Positions 44,494-53,079 of a stretch of DNA of 64,000 bases are shown in pieces (position 1 is the first letter of the stretch; each line of letters starts with the position of its first letter). Where the stretch lies: contig JAPPBT010000101.1 of assembly GCA_026702745.1 (NCBI GenBank), positions 1 through 64,000 on the forward strand. The letters run 5' to 3'. The translations under genes and the position numbers were made by a program. The DNA comes from Gemmatimonadota bacterium (GTDB lineage Bacteria > JAAXHH01). Under the pieces are notes generated by a model. That model saw only the letters and a list, made by a program, of their open reading frames with translations. It did no database searches and was not told the DNA's origin.

Positions 44494-45549
44494 TCAGAGT
44501 CTCAGTGGGTCGCGCACCTCGACCACTGTCCCGTCTCGCACTTGCGCCGTGAAACGCAGCACACCGGGTCGTACGACCTCGGCGGCCAGTTCCACACCGT
44601 CCACCACGACGCGAGGATCGCGGCACCAGGCCGGCGGGACACCGACTTTCATGGTCAGACTGCGGTACGGAATCTGGTCGGGAAGTTCCGACAGCCCAAT
44701 ACGGAAGCTTTGCGAATCTTTCTTGAAATCTGTGGCTTCGCTGCTCTTCTCCCCGTCTGTATCACCCACCTCACCACCTCCCACCGCCTCGATCCGGGCA
44801 TGCCTTCGCACCAGGTGATAACTGAGGGCTTCTTCGGGCAACGCGCACCAGACCGCGTCGCCTCCCTCGGCCAGGACCGTTTCAAGGCGTTGCCTGAGCT
44901 GGGCTTCGGAGCAGTCCTTGTTGGGATGGACGGCTGTCTCCATCGGACAGTGACAGTAGTCGATGAGCCATCCCTGAGTTTCCTGGGCTTGGCGGATGTT
45001 CCGGAATGGATCGTAGGCGCTGTAAAAGGGCGGATAGTAGTGGTCGTGCAGCGGAGTTCGATTGATCCAGAACAGTTCGTCATCCGGCAGGTTGAGCGCG
45101 TCCGTCAGGCTCATGGCACCCAGGTAGCCGTACCGTCGGCAGGCTTCGAGGACGTGGTCGGCCATATTGGTGTTGTCGCCGGGTGAGCAGTACAGAATGA
45201 TCGACTCACCGAGGGCTTCCTCAAGAACCTGTTTGGCTTCGCCGATCTCCCGGTCCACCGTCTCGGGCGTTATGATCTCATGGCTCCACGAGTGGTTGCC
45301 CACGCCCCAGCCGCGGGCGAGCAGGTCGCTCAGCTCATCGGCGCTCATGTGGCGATATCCGTTGAAACTGGAGCTTCCGATGTTCCGGATCTCGCCCATC
45401 TGGCCGACGACGACCTCGACGTGGCCGGGGATGCCGTACTCCTCGTGCATGGGAATGGCGAAGCGATGCAGGTCGGCCAGGGCCTCGTCGTAGGTAATCG
45501 AGTAAACCCAGCGCTTGCCGTACTTCCAGGGACAGATGCTCAGGCTCAT
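44494..45549 (-). CDS. Polysaccharide deacetylase-like (NodB-fold) protein
   Basis: 351 residues. The NodB-fold motif 1 is VYSITYDEALADL, with Tyr-Asp-Glu instead of the usual (T/S)FDD: the catalytic-base Asp is kept and the metal Asp is Glu. Motif 2 keeps both histidines as GNHSWSHEIITPETVD. Then comes ESIILYCSPGDNTNMADHVL (motif 3 position). The last 100 residues form a beta-rich domain (IGLSELPDQIPYRSLTMKVG, VVVDGVELAAEVVRPGVLRF). No signal peptide, so cytoplasmic or differently exported. Likely an amide or acetyl hydrolase. Starts 16 bases after the isochorismatase-like gene. Confidence 0.85.
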   Translation of the reverse strand: MSLSICPWKYGKRWVYSITYDEALADLHRFAIPMHEEYGIPGHVEVVVGQMGEIRNIGSSSFNGYRHMSADELSDLLARGWGVGNHSWSHEIITPETVDREIGEAKQVLEEALGESIILYCSPGDNTNMADHVLEACRRYGYLGAMSLTDALNLPDDELFWINRTPLHDHYYPPFYSAYDPFRNIRQAQETQGWLIDYCHCPMETAVHPNKDCSEAQLRQRLETVLAEGGDAVWCALPEEALSYHLVRRHARIEAVGGGEVGDTDGEKSSEATDFKKDSQSFRIGLSELPDQIPYRSLTMKVGVPPAWCRDPRVVVDGVELAAEVVRPGVLRFTAQVRDGTVVEVRDPLRL

Positions 45550-45564
45550 GGCGCGTGACTCACA

Positions 45565-46392
45565 TCAGGTGGACCGATCATCCTGGACTTTCTCTGTAGC
45601 CTGCTTGAACTGGGCGAAGGTGCAACCGTGGCCGAGGGTCCATTCGAAGATGTGGAGCCCGTAGTTGGTCGCGAGCCGTTGCGGGAAGGTGTCCGGCGAC
45701 TCGACGCCGACGGTCCCGTCCCGGATCACTATGCAGCGGTATCCGCGCGCGAGCATGTGCCGGGCGCCGCCCTCGGCGCCGAGCAGGCACATGTCGGTCG
45801 CGAACCCCATGTAGATGAGCGTTTCGATGCCGCGTCCGCGCAGGTATTCGTCCAGCGCGTCGGAGTAGAACACGAGGGGCTCGTCCCCGACCGGAGATAC
45901 GATTTCGGCGCGCCGCATCTCCGCCAGGGGCGAGCGCTTCATGTAGTCGACGCCGTGCGCCCGTTCGAACAGCTCTTGCCTGACCGGGTGTATGGATGCC
46001 GCCACGTCCGACCGCCGTGACTCGATGTGGGGGTACTTCCGGTCCATCCAGTCCGTCTCGACGTGGCAGACCGCCATCCCGATGGAACGCGCCAGGTCCA
46101 TGGCCGGGCGGATGACTTCGGCCATGATGCGGGCGGCCTCCACCGTCGGCTGGGGCCAGCCCATACCCACGCAATAGTTAGCGTCCGTAGGCGGACCGTC
46201 GGGACAGCCGATGTTCCAGCAGTGGAGGCCGATCAGGGCGGTCTTTTCGACGGGCAGTGAAAGGGTGACTTCCTCGTATCCCGCGCTGTCCGTCGGCACA
46301 GAACGGTAGTAGCGGGCGTCGAGTTGGAGCGTTTTGACCACGGCGTGATCTCCGTCGTGCTCATCCATCGCCGGTCCGTCCTGTTCGCTCAT
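45565..46392 (-). CDS. Isochorismatase-like cysteine hydrolase with altered catalytic Asp
   Basis: 275 residues. The nucleophilic Cys is in MGFATDMCLLGAEGGARHMLAR, in the normal place. The Lys of the triad may be in DYMKRSPLAEM. The Asp that normally ends the first strand (ALLVxDMQN) is replaced: the line reads TALIGLHCWNIG, with His. Function may be changed or lost, or the subfamily may use another acid. Family members hydrolyse nicotinamide, ureidoacrylate, N-carbamoyl compounds or isochorismate. The ATG overlaps the end of the DegT gene by four bases. An internal ATG at 46371 is a possible later start. Confidence 0.83.
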   Translation of the reverse strand: MSEQDGPAMDEHDGDHAVVKTLQLDARYYRSVPTDSAGYEEVTLSLPVEKTALIGLHCWNIGCPDGPPTDANYCVGMGWPQPTVEAARIMAEVIRPAMDLARSIGMAVCHVETDWMDRKYPHIESRRSDVAASIHPVRQELFERAHGVDYMKRSPLAEMRRAEIVSPVGDEPLVFYSDALDEYLRGRGIETLIYMGFATDMCLLGAEGGARHMLARGYRCIVIRDGTVGVESPDTFPQRLATNYGLHIFEWTLGHGCTFAQFKQATEKVQDDRST

Positions 46393-47657
46393 CGCCGGTT
46401 CTCCTCGGCAACGCGGCGCACGATCGCGGCCGCCTGTTCGCAGTGGCGGGGCTCGTATTTGTCGCAGAACGAACTCCAGCGGATGAAGCGCTCAAGTATC
46501 CCGTGGGCGTTCGGACAGCTTCCCGCATCATAGCGATATGTGCGGGATGCCGGCGGCTGCGAATAGGGGAAACGCCGGTGCTTTGCCGCCTCGTTCAGGA
46601 AGGGCAGGGCCACCGGCAGCAGATAGTAGCGCATCGGGCTCGCCCCCGGGATGCCGCCTGCCGCCACCTGGGCGCCGAACGCCTCCACGTCGCATCGGAA
46701 TTGTTCCGGGTCGATGGTGAATCCCGCCATCCAGCAGGAGTATACTTCGGTCTCCGGTGGGATCGGCAATGCCGTTATGCCCGGAATCTCGTCGAGAAGC
46801 GCGCTCAACAGGCGGATCATGCGATCGCGTTGCTCTACCTGCGGCCGGATGATCTCCAGCTGGGTCAGGCTGATCGCAGCGGTGGACTGGGTCATGCGGT
46901 GGGCGAATCCGTTTACCGTGTGTACACGCCCGAAGTGCTCGACCATTTCCCCGGCCCGGCTCTGGCCGATAAACCGCGCCCGCTCGGCCAGCGCATCGTC
47001 GTCGGTGAGGATGCAGCCGCCCACGTCCGAACCCATGGTCTTCTCCGCATCGAAAGAAAAGCCACCGGCCGTCGCCAGGGTGCCGGCATAGCGGCCCTTG
47101 TAGCGGCCGAAGACCGCCTGGCAGGCATCCTCGTAGACCACCAGGCCGTGGCGGGCGGAGACTTCGTTGATGGCGTCCATGTCGCAGATCAGGCCGCTCA
47201 GGTGCACGACGAGGATCGCCCTTGTTCGATCGGAGATGCACGCCTCGATGGTCTCGGCGCTCACGTTGATCGTTCCGGGCGCGGTGTCGGCGAACACGGG
47301 GATGTAACCGGCGCTGATCAACCCCTGCACGGTGCCGAAATCGCTGACCGAGCTCACGATGATCTCGTCACCCGGCTCGAAGTCGAAAGCCGCCGCCAGC
47401 ACGGCCAGGGCCGGCGTGCATCCCGGCGTGGCGATGCAGTGGGCGACGCCGTTGGCCTCGGCGAAGGCGCGCTCGAACCGGCCCACCATGTCGCAGGTCA
47501 GCCCGGAATCGACGACCTCGGCCAGGAACTCCATGGCGCGGGGACCGATCTCGCGGGGAAAGGGCTGTGGCAGGGGACCGCCTGAATCCTGCTGGGTGGC
47601 GGCTCCGTATCGTGCATGCTCGCGCTCAATGCGGTCGGATACTGTTTCGGACGCCAT
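46389..47657 (-). CDS. DegT/DnrJ/EryC1/StrS-family PLP aminotransferase
   Basis: About 422 residues. GGAGG four bases before the ATG at 47657 decides the start over the ATG at 47672. The fold's motifs are CIATPGCTPALAVLAAAFDF then EPGDEIIVSSVSDFGTVQGL, VVYEDACQAVFGRYKGRYAG, and the PLP Lys in FSFDAEKTMGSDVGGCIL. The C-terminal domain has YSCWMAGFTIDPEQF. These enzymes transaminate nucleotide-linked keto-sugars for O-antigen or antibiotic sugars, or make AHBA-type compounds. No sugar-nucleotide partner genes are in the window. Co-transcribed with the isochorismatase-like and NodB-like genes. Confidence 0.9.
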   Translation of the reverse strand: MASETVSDRIEREHARYGAATQQDSGGPLPQPFPREIGPRAMEFLAEVVDSGLTCDMVGRFERAFAEANGVAHCIATPGCTPALAVLAAAFDFEPGDEIIVSSVSDFGTVQGLISAGYIPVFADTAPGTINVSAETIEACISDRTRAILVVHLSGLICDMDAINEVSARHGLVVYEDACQAVFGRYKGRYAGTLATAGGFSFDAEKTMGSDVGGCILTDDDALAERARFIGQSRAGEMVEHFGRVHTVNGFAHRMTQSTAAISLTQLEIIRPQVEQRDRMIRLLSALLDEIPGITALPIPPETEVYSCWMAGFTIDPEQFRCDVEAFGAQVAAGGIPGASPMRYYLLPVALPFLNEAAKHRRFPYSQPPASRTYRYDAGSCPNAHGILERFIRWSSFCDKYEPRHCEQAAAIVRRVAEENRR

Positions 47658-47684
47658 GCTACCTCCATTCATGCTTCGTTTTCT

Positions 47685-48038
47685 TCAACCCGCCCTTGCA
47701 CCGTTCGGCACAGGTAATTCGGGTACCAACAGGCATGGTTTAATCTCGTCCGCATACCCTATGTCGAAGAGCATGCCCTGGGAGACTTCACCGGCCATCT
47801 TCCTCTCGGCCAGATTCACCACGAAGAGGGCTTGCTTACCTTCGATTTCCTTCGGGTCCGACCGTTCCTGCTTGATTCCTGCAAGGATCGACCGGGTATG
47901 GTCTCCGAAGTCGACTGTCAGCTTCACGAGTTTGTTCGATGCGGCCACCTCATCGACCGCGGTGATCGTACCGGCGCGAATGTCGAGTTTCTCAAAATCC
48001 TCGAAAGAGATGGTTTCTTTAATCGGAGCAGGTTTCAT
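47685..48038 (-). CDS. tRNA-binding-domain protein (CsaA / MetRS C-terminal-like)
   Basis: 117 residues forming one OB-fold domain: ISFEDFEKLDIRAGTITAVDE, VKLTVDFGDHTRSILAGIKQ, KQALFVVNLAERKMAGEVSQ and GMLFDIGY are the family lines. These are the tRNA-binding domains of MetRS, Arc1p and the stand-alone CsaA chaperone-like proteins. The length matches CsaA. It overlaps the upstream GNAT gene by four bases (ATGA) and ends 27 bases before the DegT gene's start. Confidence 0.9.
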   Translation of the reverse strand: MKPAPIKETISFEDFEKLDIRAGTITAVDEVAASNKLVKLTVDFGDHTRSILAGIKQERSDPKEIEGKQALFVVNLAERKMAGEVSQGMLFDIGYADEIKPCLLVPELPVPNGARAG

Positions 48039-48577
48039 GATTGAATGGCCTCGAATTCCGGTTTCAAAATGCCGAACACAATCCTGTCCCAGCGCTGATT
48101 GGACCAGTACACGGCCTCTCGTTCCCGTCCTTCCTGCACAAACCCGACCTTCTCCAGCACCCTGATGGCGCTTGCGTTGTTCGCCATAGTCGCGGCCGAG
48201 ACCCTGTACAGGTCCAGGTGCTCGAACCCGTACCGTAACATAACCAGGGCGGCATCCGTGCAGTACCCCTTGCCCCGGTCTTTTTTAAGAGCAATGCCGG
48301 CTCCGAGGTTCGCCGTGCGATTCCTCCAGTCGATTCCGGACAGTTGTATGTCGCCAACGATGTTTCCTTCATCATCAAAGATGCCCAGGTAGATTTGACT
48401 CTTTTCCTGTTTATCCTGGATCTCCTCGAACCATTTATCCGAACCTTCGACCGAAAGACCCGGCCGGACCGGTTCAGTTGGCACAGGTTCCACGGGCTCA
48501 TAGTTCTCCCACAGGGTGCGGCAATGCGCACGTTCCATGGTCCGTAACACAACAATCTTTCCGCGTAATTCAATCAT
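48035..48577 (-). CDS. GNAT-family acetyltransferase (RimJ/RimL-like)
   Basis: 180 residues. It opens with the family strand MIELRGKIVVLRTMERAH, has GDIQLSGIDWRNRTANLGAG, the acetyl-CoA loop as KKDRGKGYCTDAALVMLRYG, and closes with ATMANNASAIRVLEKVGFVQEGR. This is the pattern of ribosomal-protein or spermidine-type N-acetyltransferases. The acceptor is unknown. Overlaps the tRNA-binding gene by four bases, so translation is coupled. Confidence 0.9.
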   Translation of the reverse strand: MIELRGKIVVLRTMERAHCRTLWENYEPVEPVPTEPVRPGLSVEGSDKWFEEIQDKQEKSQIYLGIFDDEGNIVGDIQLSGIDWRNRTANLGAGIALKKDRGKGYCTDAALVMLRYGFEHLDLYRVSAATMANNASAIRVLEKVGFVQEGREREAVYWSNQRWDRIVFGILKPEFEAIQS

Positions 48578-48593
48578 CCAAGATAACCCGTCG

Positions 48594-49043
48594 TTATGGT
48601 TTTGGCCATGCCAGCTTGACCGCGAACTCGGCTAACGGTCCTAGCGGCAGCTCCCGTACCCGGCTTTCGGTCAGCCACTCGCAGTGATCGGTCGATCCTT
48701 CCCTTTCGGGTCTCAGGTCGAACGTCGCAAGCTCAACCTCGTAGACGATACCGATGTGATGTACCGGATCGCCCTGCCAGTCCGTCCGACCTTCGTAAGC
48801 CTGCGAATACACGGAGGCCACGTGGTACGCCTTGATGTCTACGAGTCCCGTCTCCTCCTCCAACTCGCGGCGCAACGCGGCATCCGGATGCTCTCCCCAT
48901 TCGATTCCGCCGCCGGGCATCGTCCACAGGCCTCCGTCCTCGAGACCTGTCGTCGCGCGAACCAGGAGCAGGCGGTTCGAAGGGTCGCGGCACAGCGCGT
49001 AAGCGCCGATGTAAACGTGCTGATTTTCGGACTCTGCGGTCAT
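48594..49043 (-). CDS. Nudix hydrolase
   Basis: 149 residues. The Nudix box is complete: GGGIEWGEHPDAALRRELEE followed by ETGL, with the GX5EX7REUXEEXGU pattern. The N-terminal strand is VYIGAYALCRDPSNRLLLVR. The enzyme would cut a nucleoside diphosphate linked to X with Mg; the exact substrate (oxidised nucleotide, NDP-sugar, dinucleotide) is unknown. On the minus strand just upstream of the GNAT gene (16 bases). Confidence 0.92.
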   Translation of the reverse strand: MTAESENQHVYIGAYALCRDPSNRLLLVRATTGLEDGGLWTMPGGGIEWGEHPDAALRRELEEETGLVDIKAYHVASVYSQAYEGRTDWQGDPVHHIGIVYEVELATFDLRPEREGSTDHCEWLTESRVRELPLGPLAEFAVKLAWPKP

Positions 49044-49114
49044 AAATCGTTTCGCTCAGAAAGTCTAAAGTCGGGTGTTAAGGTAATTGGAAATCACCCA
49101 ATTAGTCACAGGTT

Positions 49115-49642
49115 TCAACGAACAATGGGCATATGGATGGCGTGCACGTTGTGTGTCTTAATCAGATGTTCCGTCTTCCGGCTTCGATCCGCAACCAGCA
49201 CCGAAACACCCACTACCTTTCCCTGTAGGCGCTCGATCAACTTGATCATGGCCTTTACCTGGGCGCCGGTGTCGATCACATCATCCACGATCAGGATGCG
49301 TTCACCGGGTCTAATCAGGTCTTTGTTCACCTCCAGGGTCTTCTTCCTGTTCGTGTAGTCTACAAAAGAGATCTTCGACCGGTGCTGACGATGGACGGGA
49401 AGTCCTCCCCCTTTACGAAAAGGAATGAAGCCCCGGTTCAGCCTCTGGGCAACCGCGCTGCCCAGGATGAATCCCAGCGATTCCGGACTCGCCACCTTGT
49501 CCAGGTCGACGTCGCGGAATGGACGGGCGAGATCGAGTACCAGGTTCCTGCGGACTTCCGATTCGTTACACAGGGGAGTCAGGTCTACTTTGTTGCCGGG
49601 TACTCTCCGGTCTATATGAGGACGATAGTAGTCCCATTTCAT
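49115..49642 (-). CDS. Purine/adenine phosphoribosyltransferase-like protein
   Basis: 175 residues. The PRPP-binding motif is ERILIVDDVIDTGAQ. The overall order, DLARPFRDVDLDKVASPESL then GFILGSAVAQRLNRGFIPFR and KGGGLPVHRQ, is that of adenine phosphoribosyltransferase, which joins adenine and PRPP to AMP. The residues before the PRPP motif are more divergent than in true Apt, so a related purine salvage or regulatory role (PurR- or Xpt-like) is possible. Start ATG at 49642. Small spacers separate it from the Nudix and MBL genes. Confidence 0.85.
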   Translation of the reverse strand: MKWDYYRPHIDRRVPGNKVDLTPLCNESEVRRNLVLDLARPFRDVDLDKVASPESLGFILGSAVAQRLNRGFIPFRKGGGLPVHRQHRSKISFVDYTNRKKTLEVNKDLIRPGERILIVDDVIDTGAQVKAMIKLIERLQGKVVGVSVLVADRSRKTEHLIKTHNVHAIHMPIVR

Positions 49643-49725
49643 ATTGGTATCTTTGGAATGATGGTCTGGCGTCCGTGGGTGGGTGTCCGTTGGCGGGCGT
49701 CCGTTCGTATACTCAGGCTGCTGAT

Positions 49726-50592
49726 TCAGCTGCTCAACTGCAGCTTCAATCCGTCATATGCCACCCGGTAACCGCGCTCACTGGCGTATTCGTCCAATGC
49801 GTCATGCTCCATGATCCCCTCGTGGGACAGGTGCGTCGCGTATACCTCGCCGTTCTCCTTGAGCAATCCGCATGCGCGGAATCGATCCGCGTGGGCGGCG
49901 ACATCCTTCGCCGCGAGATGGTCCGCCGGCCTGGACTCGAAGCCGATCCCGTAGGTGTGGTCGAGCATGACCACGTCATACCGGACGCGTTCTTGTTGAA
50001 GGTGTGCCCAGACTGCTTCGGACAGCACCGATGTGTCGGTTCCATAGAACACGGCATGATCTCCCCGCACAATGGAATAAAGAAGAAACCCCTGGTCGTT
50101 GCCGTGATTGGCGGGATATCCGATGATGCGGTAGTCTCCTATACGGTATCCTTCAAAGGACGTAATAGACAGGGTTTTCAACTTCAATGCAGCCTGTGTT
50201 TCAGGGTCGAAAAGGCTTCCGTACGCACTCTGTTGACGCACCAGTGCATCGATCGCGTACAGTGTCTCATCAGAACCTCCAAGCAACAATTCGCCGGATA
50301 CGGTCGTCCCGTATTCGGCATGTCTGGAGAGAATGAATTCAATGTCCAGATGGTCCGCATGGGGGTGCGTTTGAAGACATATGCCGATGCCGGCGAGCGA
50401 GATTTGGTGCTGGAAAGACGCGGCGGCGATGACGGGGCCGATGTCCACCATCAGATCATCGTTGATCAACAGCGACGATCTCTTGCGGAGATTCTTGCCG
50501 CCAATCCTCCTGGCGTCCGTGCAGACCCGGCAGGCGCAGAAGAGGATCGGCATCGAAGGCGCGGCCGCGGTTCCGAGAAAGGTTACATTCAT
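49726..50592 (-). CDS. MBL-fold metallohydrolase (PhnP-like)
   Basis: 288 residues. The metal motif is CLQTHPHADHLD; further ligands lie in GYPANHGNDQGF, FYGTDTSVLSEAVW and ATHLSHEGIMEHD. Close to the N-terminus are three Cys (FCACRVC) as in PhnP-type phosphodiesterases, where they bind a structural zinc. Likely a phosphodiesterase acting on a cyclic phosphate or nucleotide-type substrate; it could also be a coenzyme-PQQ-B-like protein. It stands between the phosphoribosyltransferase and the permease array, on the same strand, 20 bases from the latter's last gene. Confidence 0.86.
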   Translation of the reverse strand: MNVTFLGTAAAPSMPILFCACRVCTDARRIGGKNLRKRSSLLINDDLMVDIGPVIAAASFQHQISLAGIGICLQTHPHADHLDIEFILSRHAEYGTTVSGELLLGGSDETLYAIDALVRQQSAYGSLFDPETQAALKLKTLSITSFEGYRIGDYRIIGYPANHGNDQGFLLYSIVRGDHAVFYGTDTSVLSEAVWAHLQQERVRYDVVMLDHTYGIGFESRPADHLAAKDVAAHADRFRACGLLKENGEVYATHLSHEGIMEHDALDEYASERGYRVAYDGLKLQLSS

Positions 50593-50611
50593 CTGTCAGA
50601 CGCCTTCCCCA

Positions 50612-53008
50612 TCACCCGTTCCGCAGCACATCCGCCATGTTCGACGTGACCGTCCTGATGACGCGGTAGCCGAGCACGGCCATTACCACCACAAGACTGA
50701 GGGCACCGACCAACACAAAGGTGTCGGCGCTGATATCGACTCGATAGGCAAATTGCTGCAGCCAGAAACGTAGTCCGTAGTACGCCAGCATCCACCCTAT
50801 GGCGTTGGCGATGACGATCAGCACGACGAACTCCCTGGACAGCAGGACGAGGACCTGGGAAACCGAGGCGCCCAGGACCTTTCGGATGCTGATTTCCTTG
50901 GTGCGCTGCCCCACGCCGAACGAGGCGAGGCCGACCAGGCCCTGAAGGGCAATGAACGCGGCAATACTGGTGAAGATCCCGCACACCTGTCCGAAGTGGC
51001 GATCGGCTTGATACATCCGGTCAAAATCATCCGAAATGAAGGAATACCGCAAAGGAAACGCAGGGAGTATCGATTCCCAGGTTTCCCGGATGTTGTCTAT
51101 CGTGTTTTCCAGATCAACCGGGCTCAGCTTTACTGCGAAAAACGTGGTTCCGTAGGTATAATGGAGAAGCGCCAGTGGCCGGATCGGTTGATGTAGCGAT
51201 TTGACGTGTAAGTCTTTCATTACGCCAACCACATCCACTCTGTACTCGTTATTCAGCATGACCTGCCTGCCGATCGCTTCTTCCGGCGTGACCCATCCCA
51301 GTGCCCTGGTAGCCGTTTCATTTAGAATCACTTTGCCCAAGTCCGAATTCGATTGTTCGCCCGTATGGAAGCTGCGGCCGGCAAGCAACTCGATACCCAG
51401 CGTCTCGACGAAATCCGACCCGGTTTCGATGTAACCCAGGTCGATCCGATGGGTACCGGCGCCTTCAAAGACTTCCGCGGTCATCGAACGGATAAACCCC
51501 TGGCTGCCGGCGACGCCGGGCATCGAACTGGCATCCGTCACGTTCAATACACCGGGATGTTGCAACAGCGCCTGTTTCAAGACGGGAAAGCTCTCTTCAA
51601 TGTCGCGAATGCCGCTGGGGATGACCATTACCTGCTCCTTCTCGAATCCCAGTCTGACGTTTCGCAAGTAATCCAGCTGCTGGTACAGCACCAGGGTCCC
51701 GACGATCAGGGCGACGGAGATCGTGCACTGTACCGTGACCAATCCCTTTCGCAGGTAGTCCTGCCGGCGATGGACCGGCTGGTTTCCAGTCAGCATGCCG
51801 GTCGGTTTTATGGCCGATGTGAATACCGCGGGATAGAGGCCGGCAAGCAAGCCCACGAGTACGGTCAACCCGAACCAGGGAGCGAACCAGGCGGGATCAT
51901 CCAGCATCAGCAGCGTGAGCTGTTTGCCGGACAGGTCGTTGAACGTGGGAAGGACCAGCCATACGATGATCACCGCCAGCATCGAGGCGCAAAAAGCCTG
52001 CAGCATCGTTTCTCCGATAGACTGCTGGATCAGCTCCCACCTCTGCGCGCCGGCCACTTTGCGAAACCCCACTTCCCTGACGCGCACCATCGCGCGCGCG
52101 GTCGAAAGGTTGGTGAAATTCACGCAGGTCAATACGATAACGAATCCCGCGACGACCAGCAGGATGGCGACGTAGGTGCTGTCTCCGTTGATGCCCAACT
52201 CGTTTTCCAGGTGAGAATGCAGGTGGATGTCGGTAACCCGCTGCAGATACGGTTCGAAGCGGCCTCCCGTTTCCGCCAGATAGCTGCCCATATGCTTGTC
52301 CACGAACGAGGGAAGCTTGTCCTCGAGCAGCGCTCCCGCGTGACCTTCGGTCAGCAGGAGATAAGTGTAGAAATACCGCACGCTCCAGCGGATCAGCGCC
52401 CTCGGATTGCCTACGTGCGGGCTTGTAGACAGGGACACGAAGTAATCCATTTTGAAATGGGAGTTGTCCGGCATGTCCTCCATGACGCCGGTGACGCGCA
52501 GATCGGCGAAACCATTATCCGCGACGATCACTTTTCCCATGGGGTCTTCGTCTCCGAACATCTTCCGGGCGGTCGACCGGGTTATGACCACCGAGAAGGG
52601 ATCTCTCAGGGCGGTATCGGGATTACCCCTTAGCAGCGGAAAGGAGAACAGGTCGAACAGGGTCTCGTCGGCCCAGGCCACGTCGGTTTCATAGAACACC
52701 CTGTCCTCGTAGGCCATGAGCCAGATTCCGGCGGTACCCTGTATGCGCAGAAAGTGTTCGACTTCCGGGAATTCTTCCTTCAGCGCCGGACCGAGCAGGG
52801 GCTGCGTCTTGACGTCGCTTCCTTCGACGATCCGGTAGATCCGGTCCGCGTTCTCGTGGTAAAGGTCGTAACTCGACTCGTTCTGAACGTAGAGGAGGAT
52901 CGATATGGCGCAGGCGAAACCAATGGTCAGTCCCAGGATGTTGTTCAGCGCATAGCTCTTGTACCTGGTGAGATTCCGGACCGCGATGATGAAATAGTGT
53001 CTGAACAT
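50612..53008 (-). CDS. FtsX/MacB-type ABC transporter permease, copy A
   Basis: 798 residues from the ATG at 53008; a GTG at 53038 adds ten residues and has no better ribosome binding site. Layout: helix (about 20-40), MacB-like periplasmic core (45-270), three helices (280-430) with VREVGFRKVAGAQRWELIQQ, second periplasmic domain, and three more helices with RTKEISIRKVLGASVSQVLV. It belongs with copy C in one subgroup: both have the shorter SDVKTQPLLGPALKEEFPEV stretch after the first helix. Such permeases normally pair with a LolD/MacB-type ATPase for export or membrane stress. No ATPase is seen here. Confidence 0.9.
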   Translation of the reverse strand: MFRHYFIIAVRNLTRYKSYALNNILGLTIGFACAISILLYVQNESSYDLYHENADRIYRIVEGSDVKTQPLLGPALKEEFPEVEHFLRIQGTAGIWLMAYEDRVFYETDVAWADETLFDLFSFPLLRGNPDTALRDPFSVVITRSTARKMFGDEDPMGKVIVADNGFADLRVTGVMEDMPDNSHFKMDYFVSLSTSPHVGNPRALIRWSVRYFYTYLLLTEGHAGALLEDKLPSFVDKHMGSYLAETGGRFEPYLQRVTDIHLHSHLENELGINGDSTYVAILLVVAGFVIVLTCVNFTNLSTARAMVRVREVGFRKVAGAQRWELIQQSIGETMLQAFCASMLAVIIVWLVLPTFNDLSGKQLTLLMLDDPAWFAPWFGLTVLVGLLAGLYPAVFTSAIKPTGMLTGNQPVHRRQDYLRKGLVTVQCTISVALIVGTLVLYQQLDYLRNVRLGFEKEQVMVIPSGIRDIEESFPVLKQALLQHPGVLNVTDASSMPGVAGSQGFIRSMTAEVFEGAGTHRIDLGYIETGSDFVETLGIELLAGRSFHTGEQSNSDLGKVILNETATRALGWVTPEEAIGRQVMLNNEYRVDVVGVMKDLHVKSLHQPIRPLALLHYTYGTTFFAVKLSPVDLENTIDNIRETWESILPAFPLRYSFISDDFDRMYQADRHFGQVCGIFTSIAAFIALQGLVGLASFGVGQRTKEISIRKVLGASVSQVLVLLSREFVVLIVIANAIGWMLAYYGLRFWLQQFAYRVDISADTFVLVGALSLVVVMAVLGYRVIRTVTSNMADVLRNG

Positions 53009-53079
53009 GGTGGGACTACCTGACTGGGGATTACTCACAGTCGTTCTTCATTGACTCGAACGCCAACTCGCTGGCACGG

